From Bolinopsis microptera (taxonomy: Eukaryota > Ctenophora > Tentaculata > Lobata > Bolinopsidae), in assembly GCF_026151205.1 (NCBI RefSeq), contig NC_087074.1:5764001-5828000 (forward strand): a DNA stretch of 64,000 nucleotides, read 5' to 3'. How positions within the stretch are numbered: position 1 is the stretch's first letter; each line of letters opens with the position of its first letter. The position numbers were made by a program, and so were the translations under genes. This document shows positions 1 to 11,924 of this stretch, piece after piece. The notes under the pieces are model-generated. The model ran no database searches. It had not been told where the DNA came from and saw only the letters and a list, made by a program, of their open reading frames with translations.

Positions 1-559
1 GTGACGTATAAATATTATTATGCTGCGTTTAGTTAAGTATCGGTATCTATATTTCAGCACGACCATTCCGTAACTCGACCGGTTTTTAGGTTAAGAGTTT
101 TTATTACCTTTTTTCATTATCTTGTCAGTTATGACAGCATGGGTACAGAATATTTTTGTCAAAAAATGTCTTCCTTCGTCAAGTTACAGAACAGTTTGCT
201 TTTTAATTACGACATATCATTTCAAATAACACCCAAAACATCTGTTTAGAAAAATCAAGAATCTTTTGGGCAACACTATGTTTTGGGTGCTAATATTTCT
301 GAATTTTCATAGAAAATTGCAAATAAAAATCAAATATTCGGAGTTAATAACACTCTAAAATAGCTCTGGTATATAAAGCATCCCGGGGGAGGGATGACAT
401 CTGAACTGTTCAATATCGACAACATTCTGCTGCTGGACAAACAACCTGCACAGTGCACGTGCTAGCGGAGTCACGTGACCTGCACAGTGCACGTGCTAGC
501 GGAGTCACGTGACCTGCACAGTGCACGTGCTAGCAGAGTCACGTGACACACACTACAGT
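1..559. other. 3' flank of the T-box gene
   Basis: No gene seen here. The stretch lies downstream of the T-box stop codon on the minus strand and is probably its 3' UTR and flank. A minus-strand AATAAA (plus strand TTTATT, 100-105) could be a polyadenylation signal about 455 bases past the stop. The 34-bp repeat at 445-547 is listed separately. Confidence 0.4.
445..547. repeat. 34-bp tandem repeat x3 carrying GTCACGTGAC
   Basis: Three near-perfect 34-bp units. Each contains GCACGTGC and the palindrome GTCACGTGAC (470-479, 504-513, 538-547), so the array holds six CACGTG E-boxes. It ends 12 bases from the T-box stop codon. Such palindromes are sites for USF, MITF/TFE and Myc-type bHLH-zip factors; use here is inference. 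Confidence 0.85.
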
Positions 560-3500
560 TCAATGATTGGCTGTTGCCAGTCCCCAGTACGGGTGGTCAC
601 CTCGGTTGGTGAAGCGAGACCGGGGGTGCTCCTTGCTGTAGAGGCAGTTGTTAACGGGGGAGAAGTCTGAGTCTGAGGAGGTGGGGAGAGCAGGGGAGGA
701 GTGTGGAGGAGGGGTGGGGGCCGGGGAGCTGGAGCTGGAGACTGGGAGCAGGGGTTTGGAGTCACTGCCACCGTCTACACTGGAACTGCGGTCTGAAGCC
801 ATGCCGGGGTACGACCAGGCTCTGTGGAGGGAAGGGAGGTGTTAGTCTATTTTACTCACCATACGATCAATTGTTTTTGTTTACATATCAGATTGCACTT
901 GAACGGGAATTTTAACCAAAACAACCAGAGTTGGATCGTTTAATTGATGTGATAAGATAAATATCAAACAGGAAAGCCCTTAACTTTTACGTCTGCGAAA
1001 TTTAGAAATGCAAACATTAGCAATGACCAAGTGGAGACATCACTTAAAATAGAAATATACAAAGTTTGGAGAAGCAGTCTTAATCAAATATTAAAATAAT
1101 AAAATATTTAATCTTAATAAAACATTTGATGTAATCTCCTAGCCCAATATTGTTTACACTAAGTTCAATTAGTTAAACTAACCCAGTATCAGGATGATTC
1201 CCGTACATCAGTGGGATATAGCTTGAGTTGTAAAAGTTGGGTACTCTGATGTCAGGACCTCCTGGGTAATCAGACCCGCCTCCTCCAATTGGGGATGTCC
1301 TGTACGCGTCACGTGCGTACGGAGAGAAATCTGAGGACGGGGTGTTCGTTAATAGGGGGTTTATACCGGCATTTCAGTTGTAAAGCACACCGCTTCACTG
1401 GTGACGGGAAGATGACGAGATAAATTTAGCTTTAAAGTCATGACATCATCTGGAACTAATGTTCGATAATTCAGTCCCTTTGACACAACCTTAGCTTGAA
1501 ACAAAGGCCGTACGTTAAAATTTCAAGTAAAATAAAGCCAGGTTCTAGACAAAGACCACAACTAGACCAACTAAACCAACTTAACCGACTAAACCAACTT
1601 AACCGACTAAACCACAACTAGACCAACTAAACCACAACTAAACCACAACTAACCGAGAGCAGCACTGTAAGGGATCTGGGAAGCAGCGAGACCGTCACTC
1701 CAAGCGGAGGAGGTATAGGGATAGTCGATATCACAACACTTGCTGAGAGAACCTGGGGATCCGGCACCCAGCAACATGGGCAGCGGCACTGCACTGCTAC
1801 TCTGAAAATACTATTCTCAGGTAATGTTCCAGTTTCTTGGTAACACTTGGTAACACTTGGTAACACTTGGTAACACTCGTTACTTAGCAATACTGATCAT
1901 TACAAGACTGTTAACCGTATAACTGCTACAGTGTCAGTAGTAGTAACCAATTAGATTCACAGTTTATATTCTTACCTGAGGAGCTAGATCTTCAGGGTAA
2001 GGAGCTATTGCTAGTGGTACTCCGTTCTGGACAGGTGGGTTGATGTCGAACTGGGACTGCTGGTCTGAAAATATTTTATCCGTTAAATAAAGTTCACGAT
2101 GTATCAAATACAGCGTGTATTGAGCCTCGGCGAATCGTAGCATTCATTGATTACTTCGATTTTAACGAATTTCGATTCATCAAATTCGTTCTAAATCTAC
2201 ACTACATGCAGAGCCCATGTTTCATCATGATGACGAATGACGATAATTCAGCTCACTAAATTGAAGTGAATAAAAGTGCTCATATGCGCATTTATCGAAC
2301 ATATTCACGGTCGCGTTCCCAGCGATAGTGTATAAAGTGTGCATGTGAAACAGGTTGATAAGCATGACTCAGCTGGAAGAAACACGCCCAAACGCGAAGC
2401 ATGTTGGACTGTGTGTGCTTCAGCCCTCACCTCATACTTCAGCATACCACAGCTCATCATATACTGCAGGGCATGGGCTGAGAGTAGGGAGTGTTTTTAG
2501 TAGAATCATAGATCCACAAATTAGCAGATGTTGTTGGAGGAATTAGCTGAGAGTAGAGTAAGATTGACTGAGAGAGAGAGAGAGAGGCGGCGCGATATTA
2601 CCCCCAGCAACGGACACGACATATCACCATGACAACTAATAAAAACTAGCTGGTGGATCGACAGGACAACCAATAGAGCTCCTTTAAACCACCATATCAC
2701 TTTGAGAGCTGGCCAATCAGCAGCCTGGATCAGCGTCACGTGACACTGCTGAGCGGAGAAACAGGAGCAAGAGCAATATGATGATTAATGTAGAGCCGTG
2801 AGGGGAGACTGTAAAATAACATTAATCCAGTAGGGTGAGCAAGCCAATCAGAAGCTCGCCAGCTTGCCACGTGAGGGGAACCAACCGATCAGAAGCTGTC
2901 TAGCAGGCCACGTGGTAGGTTTGGGATGAGTTCAATCCAGGGGGTCGGTTGGCGGGACGGTTCCCGGTGATGACCCCATTAGAGGACCCCTTGAACGACT
3001 GGGGCTCACTTGTGATACGCCTTCCAGACACGTTCTTACAAAGGGACCCGTGCGTTCTGGTGTCTAAAAGGTTGAACGAAAAAACTACAAAAATCTGAAA
3101 ACTTGTCTCGATCCTCTCTCTAAATATCTAATACTCAATAGTAAAAGAAAGTTCGAACTTACAGTTTGACTTACAGTTAGACTTGGAACTGGATTGCTGG
3201 GTGTGTTGGATGGCTCCTCCAGCAGCCAGGAAGGGTGGGGCACCGTACGAGTCCAGGGCGATGATCACATGATTGATATCTTTAGACTCGTGGCGTTCCT
3301 CAGCTGCTTGGGTAGCAGTTCCTGGTTCCCGGAACCCTTTAGCGAACGGGTTGTGTTCGATCTTCAGCTGGGTTATCTGAAACAGATATCGATTAGAGAT
3401 GGATTATAGACATGTTTTTATCCACACTAAGAATTGGCATTGAAAATAGCCTCGGTTTATGAATTTTGATCCCATTTGGTACCAGATGACCGCTATTTCA

Positions 3501-6500
3501 AAATCGTGCCAAGTGATCTACTTCCCAATCAGTGAAACTGGAAGGGTAACCGGTAATGCGTTTCAGTGAATGCCTGGTTTCAATGTATTGAACAGCTCTT
3601 AATTTGTTTACCTTTCCAAAGCTCTTACAAAGGGTGTGTCCAAAGTGCTTCATTCCCATGGCAACAAAAACCACGTGACAGTTTCGCTAATTCTTACAGG
3701 TCAATCCCAGTCACGTGGGAGCTGGCTAACAACGACTAAAGCTCATTTGCGTTCCCACATTTCTTCCGGTGAGTGAAAATCCAGATTTCCAGGCCGCAAT
3801 ACCCCATTGAAACAAGGATGAGCGTCGTAACGTTTGATGTGGTTAACATTAAATGAGTAAATAGCTCGGCCACTCAGGTCTCGCTCCGTAAAGGGTGCTA
3901 CTTGGTTTTTGGAGCTGCTAATAAGAGTAATGATGTTATTACAGCGGGATACTGGGATCAGTGTTTTAGAGAGAGAGAGGAGTGTTTATTTAACTGAGTG
4001 GATACTTTAATCACACTGCAGATAAAGATACATTTCATTAGTTCGGGACTCATATTATTCCGGCCAATCGCAGACTTGTGATATCATAGTTCGGGGTTTT
4101 TTATACATTATGATTACAGAGGATCTGATATTTAGATATATATTGCTGTGCTGTAAAAATTGACTTTATTTATTTATTTATTTGTCTGTGTCAGGACTGC
4201 CAGGACAATCTGCCAATCATAGGAGCTGATACTTGAGCCTGAGCTCTGAAGGGGCTGTCCCACGGTAACTGCGAGGAGTTAAGTGGGAAATGTTCCAGAA
4301 GGAAGCTTGAGGGCCACCACGGCAGTAAACCTGGCACAGTTCCAAGTAGTTCCTGTCAGCTTGTTTATTATCTAAATATTCCCGGACATGGCAGATTGAA
4401 AACCTCCCCACGAACAATGCTAAATTTAAATCTGAGTTTTAACTATGGGAGACCAAGGTGTTACCTAGGCCTCGTTGCAAGAGCAAGAAATTATCAAAAT
4501 TTGTCAGTTCAGTAATTTTTCACTCTCCACTCATCACTTAATGTAGTGAAGTGTTGTGCGGAATTGAAATTTAGAGAAGAAACGCTCGTTTAAAAGTTTT
4601 AAAAGCTCATTCATGAAAAATGATCGCATCGGTCAAATCATTTCATGTAATGTAATGGTTAAATATAACGTCACTTTCCATTCTTATTTTCTTGAAAACC
4701 TAGAATAAAGACTTACGAAAAGCTTAAAATAAGCAAGAAATTAGGTTAAGAAATTCAGTTTTACTTTTCAAAAGAAAACAAAAAAAAGTAAGATATTTAC
4801 CTTCTCACTCTGATACGCAGTGACAGCAAAGAACTCGGTTTCCTGGAATATCATAGTCCTAAAGGCACACCACGGGATCTTGTAGATATCATCACACTGA
4901 ACGATGTGGACTCGGGGCTGGTAACGGTGCATGGAGTTCAGGATAGCCTGAAAAACACACCGTCAAAACACTAGAAACACTAGAAAAACACACCGTCAAA
5001 GCACTAGAAACACTAGAAAAACACACCGTCAAAACACTAGAAACACTAGAAAAACACACCGTCAAAACACTAGAAACACTAGAAAAACACACCGTCAAAA
5101 CACTAGAAACACTAGAAACACTAGAAACACTAGAAACACTAGAAACACACCGTCAAAACACTAGAAACACTAGAAACACTAGAAACACTAGAAACACTAG
5201 AAACACTAGAAACACTAGAAACACACCGTCAAAACACTAGAAACACAAGAAAAACACACCGTCAAAACACTAGAAACACTAGAAAAACTAGAAACACTAG
5301 AAACACTAGAAATACACACCGTCAAAACACTAGAAACACTAGAAATACACACCGTCAAAACACTAGAAACACTAGAAACACTAGAAACACTAGAAACACT
5401 AGAAATACACACCGTCAAAACACTAGAAACACTAGAAACACTAGAAACACTAGAAACACTAGAAATACACACCGTCAAAACACTAGAAACAAACTCACAA
5501 AACAACGATAAATTATCACGCTTGCTTCCGGACTATAGGTCTGTTAAAACTAAATCCTAAGACGTTCCTAACAGAACTGAACGAACCACCACTCAAGTCA
5601 CGACAAAAATCAAGATACTTAAGACGTTGGTAGCAGCAAAAAGAACTAAGAAGCAGAGCGTTATGTGGCATTGTAAGGCACTGAATACTCAGGCTGCTGG
5701 TCGAACATTAGCATGCTACCCAAAGCTTTGCTTGTTAAACACGCTTCATATTCACATGTACCGAGATGTGGAGAGGACCATACAGTCAGGCTGCTTTATT
5801 GCATGCTTGTTTATTATCTGTTGTCTATCTTGTTATGAGAGTTTTCATATCCCTGATATTGTGGATAATCTGCATGTGCCGTTGCCCGTTACCAGGGGAT
5901 TTCTATTCCCTGAATTCGTGTTCAGGCCATATTCTACCGACAAATTTGACCGTTCAATTTTGTCGATGGATCGCTAAGTCTCATGTACAGGGATAATATC
6001 TGGTCAGGCAGAGCGCGAACCTACAAGTCAGGAAAACCAGGCTGTTCTGTGCATTAAAGCTTTAAAGGAAGATAACTGGAAGATTTCTTCTAGAATCTTA
6101 AAACTCAAACTCACATATCCACTGGTGTCTGAAACATTGTTGGTCATCTTGAGTTTGTGGAAGCTGACGATCTTCTTCATCCAGTGTGCACCAGTGTTGG
6201 GAGACTCGGGGTGAACGTACATCCGTTTAGGAGGTTCCGGGTCTGCTTTTCCCGCGACTACCCACTCACAATTACTAAACTTGTACCTGGGGAGCGTGTA
6301 TGGTTAGGCTCGGTCTCTAGCTGTTTAAAACACTCTGTTGACGGACAGACTGACCAGCGCCAGTTTTATCTGGTGACTGGCTGGTCCAGTTTCCCGGCAT
6401 TCTGACTAAAATATGAACATAGCGTAGGAGAATATGTAACAAGGCGGACCAACATAACTGGACTAAAGGCTATGCCGTTGTTTTCTTAAGCTGGCTTAAG

Positions 6501-9500
6501 GCTTTATGTAAGAACAATTAATCCAATAACTACTTGAATTGTCATAAAACTAACTAAACTCTTACAATATCTTACTAAATTCTTACAATATCTTACTAAA
6601 ACTTACTAAATTCTAACTAAAACTAACAATATCTTACTAAAACTAACCTGCAGTCGTCAGCGGGTACCACGTCCACCAAGAAGGCGTACTTAGCATTGGG
6701 ATCCAGACCAGATACTTTGCATTTGAGAGCCGGAAACAACCTCCTGGTAGGAAAAGGTGATGATGGAAAAGGTGATGACAAAAGAAAATCGCGATTATTT
6801 TGCCCAAAGAATGGGAATAGTCGCGATCCCGTACATGCCGCGATTCCCTTTTGTCCCTGGATGGTAACAGTTTTAAACTACAGTTTTAAACTACAGTTTA
6901 TACTAATGGTGATCGTTTACCTATTACCTACATAAATATAACGCCGTATAATAGCAGAAGTAAATATGATTGACAGATGAGTTCTGCAGAGGTCTTGCAT
7001 GCATGTTCCAAGATATGTTTTGATAAAAAGTACAGGCGGGGATTTGTTTTGGTTCCACAGTACAGAGAGAGACAAGCAGTTTGATATAGCTACGTCACCC
7101 CTAACGATGACAAATTTGTTCCAACTCCCAGAAATGTCTGTAAGATCGAATTAGAGGGATAAAATAGACCGGTAATTCTGTAGGGAGGGGATTGGAAGAG
7201 ATTATTTGAGGACGAGTGATATCAGATCAGAGCCTGAAGTTGGCTCGGAGGGGATTGTAACAAAGCAGATTTTAGAGGGTGTGGACCGGACCAGTAATTA
7301 TCTGAACTACAAATCATTGCATCACACCCCTTCATCCCACACATTGATTCGTACACTGGGCAGTCAACTCGGGACTTAATCACATAATGGAATTCTCTGT
7401 TCTTAGGCGGGGAGAAGATCAATTCACTTAGTGGTTTTCGTCCCAAGTCTCTGAAATTCGGCGCCTGAAACAATTTAAGCAATCGCTGTTGATAGATTGA
7501 GGCCGATTCAGCGTCCCACCTCTGTCTGGAAAATTCCAGAATGCTGATCACGTGGTTGCATGCGGAGTGAGCTTTGATCCCGGCTACAAAGCGTCGGGGC
7601 GGGGCGTGGCTCACCTGCCACCACAGTACACTGATTCTAACTCTTAACATTCTTGCTGCGTGGTAATATTGTAGCAAAGAACCTCAACCTAAGGTGAAAT
7701 TTAATTCTGTTTATAGAATTAAATTATGGATAATGCCGTGGCAAGGAATGTGGCAAATTTTGGCACATTTAAAGATTTGAATAGGAAAAATGTGAACTGA
7801 TTTTTAAAATATCAGTGCGTGGTACAGGCCTGAGTTCTAATCAACAATTATGGTTTTTTAAATAACTTCTTCTTTCTTTAACGAGATTTTTTAAAACCAA
7901 CTCATTCAAGGGACCCAAATTCTAACGAAATACATTTCACAATTGCCCAGTTTACATCTTGAACTGCATATATCTTGGACTGTTCTTCTGAACCAACGAC
8001 CATTTACGCCATATCGTTAAAATATGGCGTAAATGTATACCCAACGAGAAAGCTTAGCCATTGATAGTAAACGGAGAGTTGAATAAACTCATGCTTGAGT
8101 ATAACTACGTGGGGTTGTGGTACTTGTTGGAGATTGTTCAAGAATAGAGCATGCAAAAGATCGACATCAAGTTTGGTATATGGTTATTTTTGTGACCTTT
8201 TAACAAGGAGAGAAAAAAACAAGAAAAAAGCATCAATCAGAAGCACTGCTTGTTATCCCTCGGGCCTCAAAATGACATTTAAGGTGGTTTTATCCCCATT
8301 TATTCTATAGTACACAATTTCATACCTTTATAGTTTATAGTCCATCCCCACCATAACCCTAGCCCAAAAGATTATCTAAAAAAGTAAAAAGGGTAATAAA
8401 AGTTAATAAAAGGTACTAATAAGAGGTAAACACTAACCTTCCGGCTTTGGTGATGACCATTTCAGTTCCATGTTTGCAGAAGCTCTGCCAGAGTTCCTTC
8501 TTCTCGAGCTCCAGAGTAACTTCACTCTCCTCATTCAGCGGAGGAGGAGCTGGAGCTGCCACCTGCTCTCTTTCTCCCGGGTCCGTGAACTGAGGGAGGA
8601 GGGGTTAGTTTGTGGGAGAGGGTTAGTTTCTGAGAGAGGGTAAGTTTCTGGGAGAGGGGTTAGTTTGTGGGAGAGGGGTTAGTTTGTGGGAGAGGGTTAG
8701 TTTCTGAGAGAGGGGTTAGTTTGTGGGAGAGGGGTTAGTTTGTGGGAGAGGGGTTAGTTTGTGGGAGAGGGTTAGTTTCTGAGAGAGGGGTTAGTTTGTG
8801 GGAGAGGGGTTAGTTTGTGGGAGAGGGGTTAGTTTATGGGAGAGGGGTTAGTTTGTGGGAGAGGGGTTAGTTTGTGGGAGAGGGGTTAGTTTGTGGGAGA
8901 GGGTTAGTTTCTGAGAGAGGGTTAGTTTCTGGGAGAGGGGTTAGTTTGTGGGAGAGGGGTTAGTTTGTGGGAGAGGGTTAGTTTCTGAGAGAGGGTTAGT
9001 TTCTGGGAGAGGGGTTAGTTTGTGGGAGAGGGGTTAGTTTGTGGGAGAGGGTTAGTTTCTGAGAGAGGGTTAGTTTCTGGGAGGGGTTAGTTTCTGGGAG
9101 GGGTTAGTTTTTGGGAGAGGGTTAGTTTCAGGGAGAGGGGTTAGTTTCTGGGAGAGGGGCTAGTTTCTGGGAGAGGGGTAAGTTTGTGGGAGAGGGGTTA
9201 GTTTCTGGGAGAGGGGTTCCGGTTAGTTTCTGGGAGAGGGGTTAGTTTCTGGGAGAGTGTTAGTTTGTGGGAGAGGGGTTAGTTTCTGGGAGAGGGGTTA
9301 GTTTGTGGGAGAGGGGTTAGTTTGTGGGAGAGGGGTTAGTTTGTGGGAGAGGGATTAGTTTCTGGGAGAGGGGTTAGTTTCTGGGAGAGGGGTTAGTTTC
9401 TGGGAGAGGGGTTAGTTTCTGGGAGAGGGGTTAGTTTCTGGGAGAGGGGTTAGTTTCTGGGAGAGGGTTAGTTTCTGAGAGAGGGTTAGTTTCTGGGAGA

Positions 9501-10749
9501 GGGGTTAGTTTCTGGGAGAGGGTTAGTTTCTGGGAGAGGGGTAAGTTTGTGGGAGAGGGGTTAGTTTGTGGAGAGGGGTTAGTTTCTGGGAGAGGGGTTA
9601 GTTTCTCGGAGAGGGGTTAGTTTCTCGGAGAGGGGTTAGTTTCTGGGAGAGGGGTTAGTTTCTGGGAGAGGGGTTAGTTACCTAGGGGAAGTGGGAACTA
9701 ACCAAATTTTATGTATAGTTTAATATACCGCGAAATTTAATTCGCGGTATCGCGATTTTTGGCCAAAATTACCGCGAAATCCTTTTGTCCCTGAGGGGAA
9801 CTAACCAGGGCGGGTGGTCAAATATTTACTTTTATTCTAACTTTAAGGGATCTAGAAAAGAGACTGGGAGTTATTATATAATTATCTGTAAGGAGCATCA
9901 TTTTTACACTATCCCATGGATCTATAAGGGCATACATTTGAGCTATCAGTTTTGTACGTAAAACAACGTCTTGATTTCTATTAGGCTTTGTGATAACAAA
10001 TTCTAAGAAAGTTATTTAATTAGATATACCAGCGCTGCTGCAACGATCAAAAGCAATTAAAAAAGTCTGCAATTCATGTCGATTAAAATAGAGGCGCAAG
10101 AGAAAACGTGATCATCAAAATTGGTCGTTTAATGAGACTTAAATTAATACAAGAAAGTTATTCAATCATACAATTTCATGAGCGTGTAAGAAGGAATGAT
10201 ACTCTCGTAAGAGTGGTAACATATTTTAATAACACCAGTGGGGTTGAATGAAGGACAGCTGACATAAAATACCTGTGAACTTGGAGACCCATAAGCTTCA
10301 GTCTTGATGGTCTGATATTCGGAGTTCTCAGCAAACTCGCTCTTTATCAACGAAACAGAATCTGAGATAAGGGAAACATCAAGCAGCTGTCTGCAACAAC
10401 AGAATATATCAAAGATCAAAATAACCGACTCAAACACAAGTTGCAAGGATCGATAAATAAAGGAGGAGTTTATGCATACTTTATGCTTATTTAGTAAAGT
10501 TTTAAAACTTCTCTCTACAAGGACAACTGGATATTTTGGTGTGCAAATTACAGCTCTTCTTGCTGGGTGGTAAGCAGGCAAGCAGATATATTCGGTAAGC
10601 ACACATTAGCTCTATTTACCAGCTGTCTGCTCCGTAAAGGTAAGTCCTGGGCTGGGGGAAGTGTTCTGATCTCCAACCAAGGAGTTAACGGCAAACCCAC
10701 GGGCACGAGTAGAAAGTATTGGGTCACTCATTCTTTCAAAATTTTGCAT
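560..10749 (-). CDS. Tbx2/3: T-box transcription factor, Tbx2/3-like (about 11 exons)
   Basis: Sequence-specific nuclear DNA-binding regulator of development. Coding exons read on the minus strand: 10749-10620 (tentative), 10391-10274, 8589-8438, 6743-6648, 6286-6115, 4947-4801, 3376-3175 (or 3163), 2064-1976, 1801-1654, 1330-1183, 821-560. All have AG/GT borders and phases agree from the second exon to the TGA. The T-box spans exons 3-7: [91 protein letters not shown], the PKRMY stretch and FHKLKMTNN point to Tbx2/3 rather than Brachyury or Tbx1. The N-terminal exon carries IKSE and IKTE (SUMO-type motifs). The C-terminus is Ser/Pro-rich. Exon 1 ([10 protein letters not shown]...) is open, but its GTAAAT donor is out of phase with the next exon, so the true first junction is unresolved. 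Confidence 0.85.
1555..1653. repeat. Donor-side minisatellite in T-box intron
   Basis: Degenerate 8-18-bp repeats of the type AACCACAACTAAACC start exactly at the 5' splice site of the 1801-1654 exon. On the minus strand the donor GTTAGTTGTGG is followed by repeated GGTTTAGTTG units, so the donor sequence itself is the seed of the repeat. Confidence 0.7.
1831..1880. repeat. 10-bp tandem repeat (TAACACTTGG) x4
   Basis: Four to five copies of TAACACTTGG, about 30 bases outside the 3' splice site of the T-box exon 1801-1654. Simple intronic minisatellite. Confidence 0.8.
3163..3174 (-). other. Tandem alternative 5' splice sites, 12 nt apart
   Basis: On the minus strand the exon after the T-box proper ends AACT|GTAAGTC, and 12 bases further AACT|GTAAGTT. 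Both donors match the consensus and leave the same phase, so using the second would add four residues (CKSN). Both join in frame to the exon at 2064. It arose as a 12-bp duplication of the junction. Confidence 0.6.
4948..5492. repeat. Acceptor-side minisatellite in T-box intron
   Basis: About 540 bp of 9-bp AAACACTAG units mixed with CACACCGTCAAA segments. The array starts at the 3' splice site of the T-box exon 4947-4801. Read on the minus strand, the true acceptor is GTGTGTTTTTCAG and the array repeats GTGTGTTTTTCTAG, so the units look like copied 3' splice sites. Confidence 0.85.
6540..6647. repeat. Donor-side repeat in T-box intron
   Basis: Degenerate repeats of about 20 bp (CTTACTAAA with AACTAAC) start at the 5' splice site of exon 6743-6648. 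On the minus strand the donor GTTAGTTTTAGTAAG is followed by repeated GTTAGTTTTAG and AGTAAGATATTG units, several of which contain a donor-like GTAAG. Confidence 0.65.
8590..9680. repeat. 19-bp minisatellite abutting a T-box 3' splice site
   Basis: About 1.09 kb of a 19-bp unit, GGGAGAGGGGTTAGTTTCT with a GTTTGT variant, in roughly 57 copies. It begins at the acceptor of exon 8589-8438. On the minus strand the units read CCCCTCTCCCAG or CCTCTCTCAG, a pyrimidine tract plus CAG closely like the real acceptor CCTCCTCCCTCAG. The purine/pyrimidine asymmetry is strong. Confidence 0.9.
9725..9750. repeat. Perfect palindrome in a dispersed repeat
   Basis: ATACCGCGAA and TTCGCGGTAT flank ATTTAA, a 10-bp perfect stem. 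The following CGCGAT-rich stretch ending in CCTTTTGTCCCTG also appears near 6840-6860, so this is probably a small dispersed repeat family. Confidence 0.6.
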
Positions 10750-10794
10750 CAACAAGCACAATAAAATGTATAAACTAAGACTAAAGTTGAAGAG

Positions 10795-10850
10795 ATGACG
10801 GCCCTCAACTAGAGATGCGCTATATAAGAGCTGCGCGCTGTGATTGGTTT
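10795..10850 (-). promoter_or_regulatory. Putative T-box core promoter
   Basis: On the minus strand CCAATCAC (about 10847-10840) is followed by CTTATATAGCG (about 10828-10818) and then by the candidate first coding exon from 10749. The TATA element also reads TATATAAG on the plus strand, so direction is inferred from the gene position. Confidence 0.45.
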
Positions 10851-10864
10851 CCCCTGCGTGAGAC

Positions 10865-10925
10865 CTAATCACGTGACGCGCCCACGTGGCATGCGTGTCA
10901 CGTGACACGCCTCTCAGCACGTGAC
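10865..10925. promoter_or_regulatory. CACGTG E-box cluster upstream of T-box promoter
   Basis: Four CACGTG motifs within 60 bp, one of them the full palindrome GTCACGTGAC (10897-10906). They lie just upstream of the putative TATA box and would suit bHLH-zip factors. Function is inferred only from the motif. Confidence 0.55.
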
Positions 10926-11826
10926 ACCAGCTTTAATACACGACATCCATGGATACGCTTCTTGCATAACGACCAGGTAAACATTGCGAGTACAGGCCCG
11001 CGAAATATGAGAGAGTACATGGATCACTTACTTAGTTACTCGGAACAAATCAAGTAGAATTGCTTTCAAAGTAGGAACATGAAAATAAGGTTTGAAGCCA
11101 GTTACTGTACTGCTATAACATTGAGAGATTGAACTTTAAAGTAAAATTAAAATGTTGATGATCTGATTTATTTGCGGCTAATTACGTAACGACTAATTCC
11201 AAACTGCACTACGAAAGAACGGTCATGATTGAATCATGGGACCGGCTAAATGGAAACAACGACCCGTACAAACGAGAAAATTAATAGATGTAACATCAAT
11301 CATTAGCTGAGAAATAAACTGATATCTTTGCTATCTGTTACATCCATTTTAAGATAAGCATGGCAGTTGAAATGATCCATTTTGTTTAAGACCACGAGTA
11401 TTCCTTACGCATTGGCATATTTTGTTATTATAAAGATAAAATCTCGATAAAGTAAGTATAAGATCTAAAATTGTGATAGAAGTTCAAACTTTGGTAGTCA
11501 ACTTTATGAAATGTCCTTTATATTCCTTATTCATTGAATACATTGCAATTTGGCTACTTACTGTCAAAGTGTAACAAGAAAAACTGCATTCGTAGGCTTA
11601 AAATTGGGTTCGGACATTTGATCACCATTCGACATTTCAACCACTTCTTTTTTAAACGAGTTACCCTATGTTTGGGTTTGAGCTAGTTTGGAATAGACCT
11701 CGGGTACCAGTATGATTAGATGTCGGTGTAACGCCACTATAAAAGCTTAGTACGATATAAGAATGTCAGGAGATAAAACGAATGAGAATCACATTTTTAC
11801 AGAACCACGTGTTTTACAACTACAAG

Positions 11827-11924
11827 AGGGATAATCCACGTTGTTAGGGATGATCCACGTTGTTAGGGATGATCCACGTTGTTAGGGATGATCCACGTTG
11901 TTAGGGATGATCCACGTTGTTAGG
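11827..11924. repeat. 19-bp tandem repeat x5 (GATCCACGTT)
   Basis: Five nearly identical units of GTTAGGGATGATCCACGTT about 1 kb upstream of the T-box promoter. It could be a clustered binding site or a simple minisatellite. Confidence 0.85.

Noticed and set aside
5627-5977. 116-codon plus-strand frame in a T-box intron
   Set aside because: No recognisable features; antisense to the gene and adjacent to a minisatellite. Probably chance.
7222-7677. 151-codon frame in a T-box intron, same strand
   Set aside because: No domain, no splice sites joining it to the T-box frame, no sign of a promoter. Left out, but RNA data could change this.
8590-9680. Telomere-like array (GGGTTAG)
   Set aside because: The unit is 19 bp, not TTAGGG, and it starts at a splice acceptor; it is an intronic minisatellite.
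10612-10920. Whole 102-codon frame as T-box N-terminus
   Set aside because: Its first part overlaps the TATA and CCAAT elements; only the part from 10749 is likely coding, and even its splice phase is unresolved.
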